A stretch of DNA of 15,952 nt, taken from contig JAGWBY010000027.1 in the NCBI GenBank assembly GCA_021295675.1, positions 1 through 15,952 of the forward strand, in the 5' to 3' direction. A model generated the notes under the pieces. It was given only the letters and a program-made list of their open reading frames with translations, made no database searches and was not told the origin of the DNA. The stretch comes from Candidatus Latescibacterota bacterium. GTDB lineage: Bacteria > Latescibacterota > UBA2968 > UBA8231. Numbering within the stretch: position 1 is the stretch's first letter; every line of letters starts with the position of its first letter. This document shows, one piece after another, positions 1-6,719 of this stretch. A program made the position numbers and the translations under genes.

Positions 1-358
1 TGTACATGATCGGGCGGATGAGCTGGGTCAGGTAGGCGTTGAAGGCCACGAAGGCCCCCAAGCTGAGTTCGCCGTCGATGACCGCGCGCCCGCCCAGCCA
101 CAAATTTAGCCCCAAGCAGAGCGAGGCGATGACGTAGGACAGCGGTCGGTAGTTGGCGCGGGTGAGTATGTAGGCGCGGTTTTTTTCGAGGTACGCCAAG
201 TTGAGCTGGTCGAACGCGGCGTTCTGCGCGGGCTCTTGGGTGTATGCCTTGACCACGCGGATGCCGGAGAGGTTTTCTTGGATGAAGGTGCTGATGCGGC
301 CGAAGTAATCTTGGATGGCCTTGTAGCGGGTGTTGATGACCGCGGCGATGCGGATCAT
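1..358 (-). CDS. ABC exporter, transmembrane domain, second part (frame-shifted, runs off left edge)
   Basis: This is the continuation of the exporter gene that begins at 852, read one frame over. The translation from 358 leftward (MIRIAAVINTRYKAIQDYFG, then ISTFIQENLSGIRVVKAY) matches the intracellular-loop and coupling-helix region of type-1 ABC exporters, where an 'F.Q.E.LSGIRVVKAY..E' motif lies between transmembrane helices 3 and 4. It then runs through a further hydrophobic pair (SYVIASLCLGLNLWLGGRAV) and is still open at base 1. The nucleotide-binding domain with its Walker motifs would lie outside the window. The ATG at 358 is very unlikely to be a true start; it is the first Met after the frame break. 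Restoring one base near 359-361 joins the two parts as ...LVLVP-L-MIRIAAV..., as the family expects. It is either a sequencing indel or a decayed gene. Confidence 0.8.
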   Translation of the reverse strand, partial: MIRIAAVINTRYKAIQDYFGRISTFIQENLSGIRVVKAYTQEPAQNAAFDQLNLAYLEKNRAYILTRANYRPLSYVIASLCLGLNLWLGGRAVIDGELSLGAFVAFNAYLTQLIRPIMY

Positions 359-852
359 CACGGCACCAGCACCAGCAAAGCCAGCTTCCAGTCGAGCAAG
401 CACATACAGGCGAGGGTGAAGGTCAGACCCAAGGCGGTATCGACGATGCCGCGAATGCCATAGACCCAAAAAAGATGCACAGAGTGTAGATCGTTGGTAG
501 CACGCGCCATGAGGTCGCCGGTGCGGCGCTGCTGGTAGTACGACAGCGGCAGCTTGAGTAGGTGGGCAAAGTACGCGATGCGGATGTCGTATTCGATGCG
601 ATTGGCGGCGCGGCCTAAGAATATCCGCATGGCGTAGCCGCACAGGGCTACGCCCAAGGCACAGGCGAGGATGTACAAGACGTAGGTCGCGATTTCCCCG
701 GAGGCCGTATCCGGCGCGGAGACTGCATCGACGGCATCGCCCACCAACAGCGGGATGCGCACGGTCGCCGCCTGCCCCAGCCCAATGCAGAGCGCACCGA
801 GCAGGATGTGCCCCCGATAGGGACGGACGTATTGGGAAAACGGACCAAACAT
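358..852 (-). CDS. ABC exporter (MsbA/MdlA-like permease-ATPase), N-terminal part
   Basis: This is the N-terminal transmembrane half of a multidrug/lipid-type ABC exporter of the inner membrane. It shows the family opening (FGPFSQYVRPYRGHILLGAL), hydrophobic helices at about residues 15-35 and 55-75, and the coupling segment LSYYQQRRTGDLMARATNDL at about residues 102-121, where 'GDLMARATND' is a hallmark of the family. Another helix pair follows at about 135-164. The frame stops at TGA (358-360) exactly where the third or fourth helix should continue, and the next frame carries on with the expected sequence, so 164 codons is not the natural length (full members are about 580-600 residues). 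The ATG overlaps the rdgB stop by one base (TAATG) and has no clear Shine-Dalgarno, so translation is probably coupled to rdgB. The substrate cannot be told from the sequence. Confidence 0.85.
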   Translation of the reverse strand: MFGPFSQYVRPYRGHILLGALCIGLGQAATVRIPLLVGDAVDAVSAPDTASGEIATYVLYILACALGVALCGYAMRIFLGRAANRIEYDIRIAYFAHLLKLPLSYYQQRRTGDLMARATNDLHSVHLFWVYGIRGIVDTALGLTFTLACMCLLDWKLALLVLVP

Positions 853-1460
853 TAGCTGGCGAGGGCTAGCTCGGGAAAGGTGCTGGCCAGCAGCGGGCGC
901 ATGGCTGCCAGCGCCTCGGCGCGGTGACTGAGGCGGTTTTTTAGCTGCGGGTCGAGCTGGGCCATGGTTTTGCCATAGGCGGGGACAAAAAAGACCGGAT
1001 CGTAACCAAAGCCGTTGGTGCCGACTGGGGCCGGAGCGATCAGCCCTTCACACGTGCCTTCGGCACGGCACTGGCGGCCATCGGGACTTACTGCGCAGAG
1101 GACGCAGCGGAACCGGGCACGGCGCTGCGCTGGCTCGGAATAAGGCGCAAGCTCGGTGAGTAAGAGCTGACAGCGGCCGGCATCGTCGAGGTCGGAGCCG
1201 CCATAGCGAGCCGAGTAGATCCCGGGCGCGCCGCCGAGGGCATCGACCTCGAGCCCAGAGTCGTCGGCAAGGGCGATCTGGCCGCTGGCAGCGGCATGGG
1301 CGCGGGCCTTAAGCTGGGCGTTGGCGGCAAAGGTATGGCCGCTTTCCTCGACGTCGAGTTCAAGACCCAGCGCGGCCGGCGCGACGACCTCGATATCGGC
1401 GAGTAGGGCGCGGACTTCGCGCAGCTTGCCGGCGTTGTTCGAGGCCAGAAGCAGCGCCAT
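852..1460 (-). CDS. rdgB: RdgB/HAM1 non-canonical purine NTP pyrophosphatase (XTP/dITP diphosphatase)
   Basis: This cytoplasmic house-cleaning enzyme hydrolyses dITP, XTP and ITP to the monophosphates and pyrophosphate, keeping deaminated purines out of DNA and RNA. At 202 residues it has the normal family length. Visible motifs are the nucleotide-binding SNNxGKxxE at residues 7-14 (SNNAGKLRE), the metal/base-binding DDSGLEVDALGGAPGIYSAR at 66-85, FGYDPVFF at 151-158 and the C-terminal SHR at 178-180. The start is the ATG at 1460. There is no good Shine-Dalgarno before it, but the stop of the TPR gene lies only 5 nt upstream, so it is probably translated by re-initiation. The stop TAA overlaps the ATG of the ABC exporter. 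Nothing in the catalytic motifs looks damaged. Confidence 0.96.
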   Translation of the reverse strand: MALLLASNNAGKLREVRALLADIEVVAPAALGLELDVEESGHTFAANAQLKARAHAAASGQIALADDSGLEVDALGGAPGIYSARYGGSDLDDAGRCQLLLTELAPYSEPAQRRARFRCVLCAVSPDGRQCRAEGTCEGLIAPAPVGTNGFGYDPVFFVPAYGKTMAQLDPQLKNRLSHRAEALAAMRPLLASTFPELALAS

Positions 1461-1465
1461 TGCGG

Positions 1466-2524
1466 CTATTGGGGCTGCTCGTTGATCTCTGCCAGTTTGC
1501 TCGCTGCGTAGTCTTTGAAACGGCTATCTTTGATCGCTTGATTGTACCAGCGCCGCGCCTCCTGTCGTTGGCCGAGCTGAAAATGCGCATCGCCCAACAG
1601 TGCTTCAGCGGCTGGGTAGTCGTCTTGGCAACTGGTGGCGCGCCGGCCGAACTCGATGGCTTGACGGAAGTTGCCCATGCCGTAGTGAGCCTCGCTGAGC
1701 CGGTAATGCGTCTCGCAGTAGCCATCGTCTAGATCGGCTGCCTTGTTTAGCGGGGCAATGGCCTCGTGGAAACGGCCGAGTTGGTTGAGCGCAATGCCGA
1801 GCAAGCGATGCCCTTCGGCGTACGTGTCGTCGATCTTTAGGGCCTTTTGCAAAAGCGGCACGACGCTCTCTATATCTTCGGTATCGAACTTCACCCGGGC
1901 TAAGTCGCCGTACGATTCCATGTACGTGGGGTCGGCTTCTATGGAACGCTGGTAGGTGACGACGGATTTGCCGTAGTCGCGATTGAGGCGCTGGATGTCG
2001 CCGAGGGCGTTGTAGGGTCTGGCGTCGGTGGGATCGGCCGCGATGGACTCGGCAAAGGCCACTTTGGCCTTGTCTTTCTCGTGCAGGCCACTGTGGGCGA
2101 GGCCCATGACGTAGAGAGATTGGGCACTTTGCGGGCCGTAGTCGCGCGCTTTGGTAAAATAGTCGATAACCTCGCGGTATTTCTTTTGGCGAAAGCTGTT
2201 GAGGGCGGCCTTTTGATAGAGCTGGCCTAGGGCCTTAGCGGCCTGCTCCGGCTTGGTGCCGAGAGCATGGGCTGCGGTAAAACTGGCGATGGCTTTGTCG
2301 TAATTATTGAGGGCCTTGTAGGAAATGCCGAGGACATAATGGGCGTTTCCGTAGGAGGGATCGGCCTCCACGGCCTTTCCTAGTTCGATGGCGGCGTTGC
2401 GGTAGTTGCCCTTTTTGACCAAGTCGTATCCCGTGCGGAAGTAGTTGAGGGCTTCGGGCGACTGGGCGAGAGCAGGTGCGCTCAAAAGCGCGAGAGCGAG
2501 ACTGAGCAAGCGGCAGTACTGCAA
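1466..2524 (-). CDS. secreted TPR-repeat protein
   Basis: This is a 352-residue protein with a Sec signal peptide (hydrophobic LLSLALALLSAPALA, likely cleaved after residue 20) followed by about nine tandem 34-residue tetratricopeptide repeats covering nearly all of the mature chain. Typical repeat cores are ALNYFRTGYDLVKKGNYRNA, AHYVLGISYKALNNYDKAIA and YNALGDIQRLNRDYGKSV, each ending in 'A.DP.Y'-like turns. TPR arrays are protein-protein docking scaffolds; here it would act in the periplasm, and the partner is unknown. The start is a TTG (2522-2524). It is chosen because a full AGGAGG (2532-2537) sits 7 nt upstream and the signal peptide begins there, and no better ATG is available. It lies 42 nt after the selenoprotein gene and 5 nt before rdgB, so it is probably co-transcribed. 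Confidence 0.88.
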   Translation of the reverse strand: MQYCRLLSLALALLSAPALAQSPEALNYFRTGYDLVKKGNYRNAAIELGKAVEADPSYGNAHYVLGISYKALNNYDKAIASFTAAHALGTKPEQAAKALGQLYQKAALNSFRQKKYREVIDYFTKARDYGPQSAQSLYVMGLAHSGLHEKDKAKVAFAESIAADPTDARPYNALGDIQRLNRDYGKSVVTYQRSIEADPTYMESYGDLARVKFDTEDIESVVPLLQKALKIDDTYAEGHRLLGIALNQLGRFHEAIAPLNKAADLDDGYCETHYRLSEAHYGMGNFRQAIEFGRRATSCQDDYPAAEALLGDAHFQLGQRQEARRWYNQAIKDSRFKDYAASKLAEINEQPQ

Positions 2525-2566
2525 AGCGGATCCTCCTAGACAAAATGGTAAAAGGCGTGGGTGGGC

Positions 2567-2800
2567 TTAGCGGTGGGCGTCGAGTCGAGCCTTGACTTCG
2601 CCGTCGTCGGGAAAGCGGCCTTCTTGCAGCTTGGAAAAGATCAGTTCGCCATTGAGGCTGACTTCGAACCGCCCTCGATCTGAGGGCACCAACGAGAAGG
2701 CAGCGATGTCTGTCTTGTAGGCGACGAGTAGCTGTTCCGCCAAACTGGCGGCTCTGGTTTCGTAGCCTCAAGCAGAGCAGTAAATGAGTTCCAAGTTCAC
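2567..2800 (-). CDS. SelW-like (Rdx family) selenoprotein with in-frame UGA, CxxU motif
   Basis: Reading leftward from the GTG at 2800 gives a 77-codon frame to TAA (2567-2569), interrupted only by TGA at 2768-2770 (codon 11). The protein begins MNLELIYCSA-U-GY. A CxxC or CxxU followed by G[YW] near the N-terminus is the redox motif of the SelW/SelT/SelH (Rdx) thioredoxin-like family. The sequence after the TGA keeps the rest of the family pattern: ETRAASLAEQLL, then PSDRGRFEVSLNGELIFSK, then EGRFPDDGEVKARL. The length also fits bacterial SelW-like proteins. AGGAGG (2807-2812) lies 6 nt before the GTG, and a near-consensus promoter lies just upstream. A SECIS-like hairpin follows the TGA. The role would be thiol/selenol redox chemistry in the cytoplasm; the substrate is unknown. 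Decoding requires SelA/SelB/SelC/SelD, none of which is in this window. The alternative is a nonsense-mutated Cys homologue, but the intact frame after the TGA and the hairpin argue against it. Confidence 0.88.
2719..2770 (-). promoter_or_regulatory. bacterial SECIS-like element after the UGA codon
   Basis: Sixteen nucleotides after the TGA the RNA contains a perfect 6-bp hairpin, CCGCCA-GUU-UGGCGG (2737-2751), whose 3-nt apical loop starts with G. The loop begins 22 nt downstream of the UGA. Published bacterial SECIS models ask for a short apical loop with a G in its first two positions, about 16-37 nt from the UGA. A lower helix can also be drawn: AGGC (2765-2768) with GCCU (2719-2722) and CGA (2760-2762) with UCG (2725-2727), across a symmetric 2-nt internal loop. 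It would recruit SelB with Sec-tRNA. The structure was drawn by eye; the apical stem is certain as sequence, the lower stem less so. Confidence 0.72.
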
Positions 2801-2831
2801 GGGGAACCTCCTGTGGAATAGGGGTTGGAAA

Positions 2832-2860
2832 AGTATAAAAGTCCCTAGGCGAGTTGTCAA
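2832..2860 (-). promoter_or_regulatory. sigma-70 promoter for the selenoprotein-TPR-rdgB-ABC operon
   Basis: On the minus strand, TTGACA (2855-2860, six of six) is separated by 17 nt from TATACT (2832-2837, five of six). Transcription would start near 2825, giving a leader of about 25 nt that contains the AGGAGG of the selenoprotein gene. It points away from the HEAT-repeat gene, which is divergent. Position, spacing and match all agree with a strong housekeeping promoter. Confidence 0.8.
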
Positions 2861-2993
2861 AAACGGCAAGTGGGTGCAGTGGACGAGGTTATAGACGGCC
2901 CTTATCTTTACCATATATATTAAATAAAAATCAGCCTCCGCAAATTCCTTAGACTTTTCCACAAATATCCACCTCATCGATAGAAAACGCGGT

Positions 2994-3929
2994 ATGGCAG
3001 GCACTTTGTTCGACAAGCAAAAATATGGCAGTGCGCGACTCGTCCTTGGGGCCTTGCTAGTGGGCGCGGGCTTGGGCATCGCGTGTGGAGGGGCTGCGCC
3101 GGAAGAGTACATTCAGCAGTTCAAAAGCCGGCAAAAAGCCGAGCGCGTCAAAGCCGCCAACCAGCTCATCCGCTTTGACGCCGACGAGGTCGTTCCCCTG
3201 CTGATTGAGGAGGCCGACTCCGGGTACATCCGCGTGCGGTTTGAGGTAATACAACTGTTGGGCCGCTTTAAGGACGAGCGCGCCGTGCCGACGTTGATCA
3301 CGGCTCTAAAAGACAAGTCGCCGCGGGTGGCAGCGGCCGCGGCGTGGGCGTTGGGTCAGATCGGCGCGCCCGCGGCGCTCGCCTCGCTGCTCAAGTACGC
3401 GCGCGATCCCACGATGGAAGTGCGCCAATACGTGCTCGGTGCGCTCGGGCCGTGCCATTCGTACGAAGCCGAGCCGGCTTTGAGCGACTCGGCTTTCCGC
3501 GTGGTGCGCCGCGCCTTGCGTGCCTCCAAGCCCAAGTGGCGGGTCGCCGCCCTACAGAGCCTGCGCTCCTACGGGTACCGCGACGCAGTGGAAGAAGTCA
3601 TTGGCATGTCAGTGGACCCCTCAAACGAGGTGCGCTATGTCGCGGTGCAGGCCCTCGGCCAGATCGGCAGCGCCGCGCTCCGTCGGCCCGCCCGCAACGC
3701 CATCTACGAGGCCCTACTGGTCGCCCTCGACGCCGACGAGTTGCAGAGCATCCGCAGCAAGTCCATGCACGCCCTTGCCGAGATGGGTGATGCACGGGCC
3801 GTGCCGCACTTGCAGCAGCTAATGCGCGAGGGCACGGAAGAAGACCAAACCGCGGCGCGGCTGGCCCTGTACAAGCTAAGCCCCGAAGTAGCAGAAGCAA
3901 TGAGACGAACTGAATTAGGAGAGAAATGA
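2994..3929 (+). CDS. HEAT-repeat (PBS-lyase-like) protein with N-terminal hydrophobic segment
   Basis: This is a 311-residue protein. Residues 16-30 (LVLGALLVGAGLGIA) form a hydrophobic segment followed by C31-G-G, so it is exported or membrane-anchored; LGIAC is only a poor lipobox, and a lipoprotein is possible but unproven. From about residue 45 to 305 it is a run of HEAT/Armadillo-like helical repeats of about 30 residues, for example VIQLLGRFKDERAVPTLITA and AWALGQIGAPAALASLL, a scaffold fold used for protein binding. The partner is unknown. The ATG at 2994 has no clear Shine-Dalgarno but is the only start that keeps the charged residues before the hydrophobic segment. Its stop overlaps the hisG start (ATGA), so it is the first gene of the his cluster. 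The upstream 2861-2993 stretch is AT-rich, but I cannot assign a convincing promoter for this strand. Confidence 0.82.
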   Translation: MAGTLFDKQKYGSARLVLGALLVGAGLGIACGGAAPEEYIQQFKSRQKAERVKAANQLIRFDADEVVPLLIEEADSGYIRVRFEVIQLLGRFKDERAVPTLITALKDKSPRVAAAAAWALGQIGAPAALASLLKYARDPTMEVRQYVLGALGPCHSYEAEPALSDSAFRVVRRALRASKPKWRVAALQSLRSYGYRDAVEEVIGMSVDPSNEVRYVAVQALGQIGSAALRRPARNAIYEALLVALDADELQSIRSKSMHALAEMGDARAVPHLQQLMREGTEEDQTAARLALYKLSPEVAEAMRRTELGEK

Positions 3930-4804
3930 AGGAATTGAAGATCGGCTTCCCGTCCGGGAGCTTGCAGGAGTCCACGTTTGACCTGTTTGTTCGCGCTGGC
4001 TATCGCGTGCGGCTCGCGCCGCGCTCGTACGTGCCCGACATCGACGATCCCCAGCTTGCGGGCCTGATGTTCCGAGCGCAGGAAATCGCCCAGTACGTGG
4101 CGCGCGGCGTGGTCGATGTGGGCCTGACGGGCCGAGACTGGATTCTCGAAAGCGAGGCCGAGGTGATAGAAGTTGGCGAGCTGACCTATAGCAAGAGCAC
4201 GGCGCGGCCCTTGCGCTGGGTCATCGCCGTGCCCGAGGATTCTCCCATCCAATGCGTCGAAGACCTCGCGGGCCGCCGCATTGCCAGCGAGTTGATTGGC
4301 GTGACGCGCCGTTTTTTGCAGGACCGCGGGGTGGAGGCCGAGGTGGAGTTTTCGTGGGGTACGACCGAGGTCAAGGCCGGCATCCCCGGGCTAGTGGATG
4401 CGGTTGTCGAGGCGACCGAGACGGGCACATCGCTCAAGGCCAACCGGCTGCGCATCGTCGATACAGTCTGCGAATCGACGCCGCGCTTGATCGCCAACAA
4501 GGACGCGTGGGCCGATGGCTGGAAGCGGGAGAAGGCCGAGAACTTGTTGATGCTGCTCAAGGGCGCGCTCGAAGCCGAGCACAAGGTTGGCCTCAAGATG
4601 AACGTGCCGCGCGCCCAGCTCGACCGCGTCATCGCCCGGCTACCGGCCCTGCACACGCCTACGGTCTCCAGCCAGATGGACGACGAATGGGTGGCGCTGG
4701 AAATTGTCGCTGACGAGCGCGTGGTGCGCGAGTTGATCCCCCCGCTCAAGCGGCTGGGGGCCGAAGGCATTATCGAATATCCGCTCAGCAAGGTCGTGTA
4801 TTGA
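3926..4804 (+). CDS. hisG: ATP phosphoribosyltransferase, long form (HisG)
   Basis: HisG catalyses the first step of histidine biosynthesis, joining ATP and PRPP to give N1-(5-phosphoribosyl)-ATP. The 292 residues match the long (HisGL) form. The catalytic domain includes KIGFPSGSLQE at the N-terminus, GVVDVGLTGRDW at about residues 59-70 and the PRPP-binding loop DAVVEATETGTSLKANRL at 158-175. It is followed by the C-terminal regulatory domain from about residue 215 (ALHTPTVSSQ..., ending GAEGIIEYPLSKVVY). That domain mediates histidine feedback inhibition in the family, and its presence means no HisZ partner is needed. AGGAGAG (3917-3923) lies just before the ATG. The 4-nt overlap with the HEAT gene and the 1-nt overlap with hisD indicate translational coupling. 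Confidence 0.96.
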   Translation: MKELKIGFPSGSLQESTFDLFVRAGYRVRLAPRSYVPDIDDPQLAGLMFRAQEIAQYVARGVVDVGLTGRDWILESEAEVIEVGELTYSKSTARPLRWVIAVPEDSPIQCVEDLAGRRIASELIGVTRRFLQDRGVEAEVEFSWGTTEVKAGIPGLVDAVVEATETGTSLKANRLRIVDTVCESTPRLIANKDAWADGWKREKAENLLMLLKGALEAEHKVGLKMNVPRAQLDRVIARLPALHTPTVSSQMDDEWVALEIVADERVVRELIPPLKRLGAEGIIEYPLSKVVY

Positions 4805-6108
4805 TGGTACCCATTGCGTCCTATCCCTCTGAGCCGCTGGCCGCCCCGCTCGCTGCCCTGCTGGCGCGCCGTCCCGAATTAGACCCCGAGATCGAGGACG
4901 CGGTGCGGGACATTCTGCGGCAGGTGCGAAAAGAAGGCGATGCCGCACTGTGCGCGCTGACTCAGCGCTTCGATGGCGTGGAGGTGTGCCCTAAGCAGGT
5001 GCGGGTATCAGCGTCTGTGCTCGCCGAGGCCGAGGCTGCGCTCGACCCGAACCTGCGCGCTTCGATGGAGGCGGCGGTAGCCAATATCCGCGCTTTCCAC
5101 GAGCGGCAAAAGCTCAACTCTTGGTTTGTCGAAGACGGCGACGGGGTGATGCTGGGCAAGAAAATTACGCCCATCGAGCGGGTGGGATTGTGCGTGCCGG
5201 CTGGTGAGGTGCCGCTGTTTTCGAGCTTGCTGATGACGGCCGTTCCCGCGCAGGTGGCTGGCGTTGACCAGCTCTGTGTGGTTACGCCGCCAGTAGCGGC
5301 TGGCTGCCCGGCCCCCGTGATTGCGGCGGCCGCAAGCTTGTTGGGTATTGACGAGGTGTACGCCGTGGGTGGAGCGCAGGCCGTAGGGGCGCTGGCGTAC
5401 GGCACGGAGAGCATTCCGCCGGTACACAAAATCGTCGGCCCGGGTTCCCCCTATACGGTGGCGGCGCAGCGGCAGGTCTTCGGCACAGTGGGCATCGCGC
5501 TGTTGCCCGGCCCGTCGGAAATTGTGGTGCTCGCCGACGCGGCGGCTGACCCGCGCTTGGTGGCCGCGGATTTGCTTTCACAGGCTGAGCACGGCTGGGG
5601 AGTGGCGTGCGTGTGCATCACGGATTGCGCGGCCTTGGCGCGCCGCGTGCAGGAGGAGCTCGAAGCGCAACGAGCGGCCCTTCCGCGCTATTCAATTATT
5701 GATAGTGCTTTAGAAGAATACGGCGCGATTGTCGTGGTGCCTAGCCTCAAAGTGGGGATCGAGTTGCTCAACCGCTTAGCGCCGGAACACGCCGAATTGC
5801 AGGTGGCCGACCCGTGGCACTGGGTCGATTCCGTTCGCCATTGCGGCGCGCTGTTCCTCGGCGCGGCGGCCAGCGAGCCGGTCGGCGATTACTTCGCTGG
5901 CACCAACCACGTACTGCCGACGCAAGGCGCGGCCCGCTACGCTTCGTCGTTGGGATGGGCCGATTTCGTCAAGACGACGAGCATCATCGCCTACACCCCC
6001 GAGCGCTTGGCCCACACGGCCGAGCACATCGCCCGCATGGCGCAAGCCGAGGGATTGGAGGCCCACGCGCAAGCCGTCCGCATCCGCCAACAGAGGCCCA
6101 CATCATGA
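4804..6108 (+). CDS. hisD: histidinol dehydrogenase (HisD), somewhat divergent
   Basis: HisD catalyses the last two steps of histidine synthesis, the NAD-dependent four-electron oxidation of L-histidinol to L-histidine. The 434-residue length is normal. The zinc and catalytic residues known from E. coli HisD are present: Q260 and H263 (SQAEHG), the E328-H329 acid/base pair (APEH), D362 (GDYFAGTNH), and E416 and H421 (EGLEAH). Ser238 of the GPSE substrate loop is also kept. Unusual substitutions are P132-A-G-E where the family has PGG, G212-P-G-S where it has GPGN, and GIALLPGPSE (230-239) where it typically has 'IDMPAGPSE', that is, a lost Asp and one residue fewer. I use the ATG at 4804, which overlaps the hisG TGA (TGATG); a TTG one codon upstream is possible but less likely. 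Linkage to hisG and hisB makes histidinol the expected substrate rather than that of a HisD-like paralogue. Confidence 0.93.
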   Translation: MVPIASYPSEPLAAPLAALLARRPELDPEIEDAVRDILRQVRKEGDAALCALTQRFDGVEVCPKQVRVSASVLAEAEAALDPNLRASMEAAVANIRAFHERQKLNSWFVEDGDGVMLGKKITPIERVGLCVPAGEVPLFSSLLMTAVPAQVAGVDQLCVVTPPVAAGCPAPVIAAAASLLGIDEVYAVGGAQAVGALAYGTESIPPVHKIVGPGSPYTVAAQRQVFGTVGIALLPGPSEIVVLADAAADPRLVAADLLSQAEHGWGVACVCITDCAALARRVQEELEAQRAALPRYSIIDSALEEYGAIVVVPSLKVGIELLNRLAPEHAELQVADPWHWVDSVRHCGALFLGAAASEPVGDYFAGTNHVLPTQGAARYASSLGWADFVKTTSIIAYTPERLAHTAEHIARMAQAEGLEAHAQAVRIRQQRPTS

Positions 6109-6701
6109 GCGCAGATCAACGCACGGCGCAGATTGTGCGTCGGACGACTGAGACCGAGATCGAGTTGCGGTTGTGCCTCGACGGCAGCGGCCAGTGCCGC
6201 GCCGACACCGGCCTCGGCTTCTTCGATCACATGCTGCACGCTTTTGCTCGGCACGGCCTGTTCGACTTAGAGGTACAATGCCGTGGCGATTTGCACGTGG
6301 ACGCTCATCACACGGTGGAAGACGTGGGCATTTGCCTTGGCCAAGCCATTGCTCAAGCCCTCGGAGACAAGGTCGGCATTCAGCGCTACGGCCACAGCTA
6401 CGTGCCCATGGACGAAGCCTTGGCGCGGGCGGTGGTGGATTTGTCGGGTCGGGCCTATTTGGTCTTTGCTGCCGCTTTTAGCGAAGCGCAGGTCGGCGCG
6501 CTAGATGTGTCTTTGGTGCGGGAGTTTTTCTACGCGGTGGCCGATCAAGGCCGGATGAATCTGCATCTCGACCTCATACGCGGCCACAATGCCCATCACG
6601 GTATTGAGGCGCTCTTCAAGGCGTTCGCCCGCGCCCTGCTCATGGCCGCGCAGCAAAGCGAGCGGGTCCAGGGCATTCCTTCGACCAAGGGCGTGCTCTG
6701 A
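6105..6701 (+). CDS. hisB: imidazoleglycerol-phosphate dehydratase (HisB)
   Basis: HisB dehydrates D-erythro-imidazole-glycerol phosphate to imidazole-acetol phosphate, a Mn-dependent step of histidine synthesis. The 198-residue monofunctional form is present, without the phosphatase domain fused in enterobacteria. The metal-binding repeats are intact: GLGFFDHMLHAFARHG (36-51), HVDAHHTVEDVGI (64-76), RYGHSYVPMDEALA (94-107), FFYAVADQGRMNLH (141-154) and RGHNAHHGIEALFKAF (159-174). The ATG at 6105 overlaps the hisD TGA by 3 nt, with GAGG (6093-6096) 8 nt upstream. A much longer frame open upstream from 5814 is antecedent read-through in another frame of hisD and is not part of the protein. hisC, which often lies between hisD and hisB, is absent. 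Confidence 0.96.
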   Translation: MSADQRTAQIVRRTTETEIELRLCLDGSGQCRADTGLGFFDHMLHAFARHGLFDLEVQCRGDLHVDAHHTVEDVGICLGQAIAQALGDKVGIQRYGHSYVPMDEALARAVVDLSGRAYLVFAAAFSEAQVGALDVSLVREFFYAVADQGRMNLHLDLIRGHNAHHGIEALFKAFARALLMAAQQSERVQGIPSTKGVL

Positions 6702-6719
6702 GGCTCGGGCTTGCCGCCC

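Noticed and set aside
352..366. Programmed ribosomal frameshift in the ABC exporter
   Set aside because: No slippery heptamer or clear stimulatory structure, and this family is not known to use one; an indel is simpler.
2768..2770. TGA as a simple nonsense mutation in a SelW-like pseudogene
   Set aside because: The downstream frame is intact and family-like, the codon sits exactly at the Sec position of CxxU, and a SECIS-like hairpin follows.
2880..2960. Plus-strand promoter for the HEAT gene at the AT-rich TATATATT near 2914
   Set aside because: No acceptable -35 hexamer at 16-18 nt upstream; could be chance AT-richness.
2304..3112. Minus-strand frames 2304-2771 and 2768-3112 around the selenoprotein gene
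   Set aside because: The first is a different frame with Arg/Ser-rich content. The second is merely the upstream open stretch ending at the Sec UGA; its far-upstream ATG lies beyond the promoter and Shine-Dalgarno.
5814..6701. A 295-codon frame that would give HisB a long N-terminal extension
   Set aside because: The extra residues are an Arg/Pro-rich off-frame reading of hisD. The ATG at 6105 has a Shine-Dalgarno and gives the normal HisB length.
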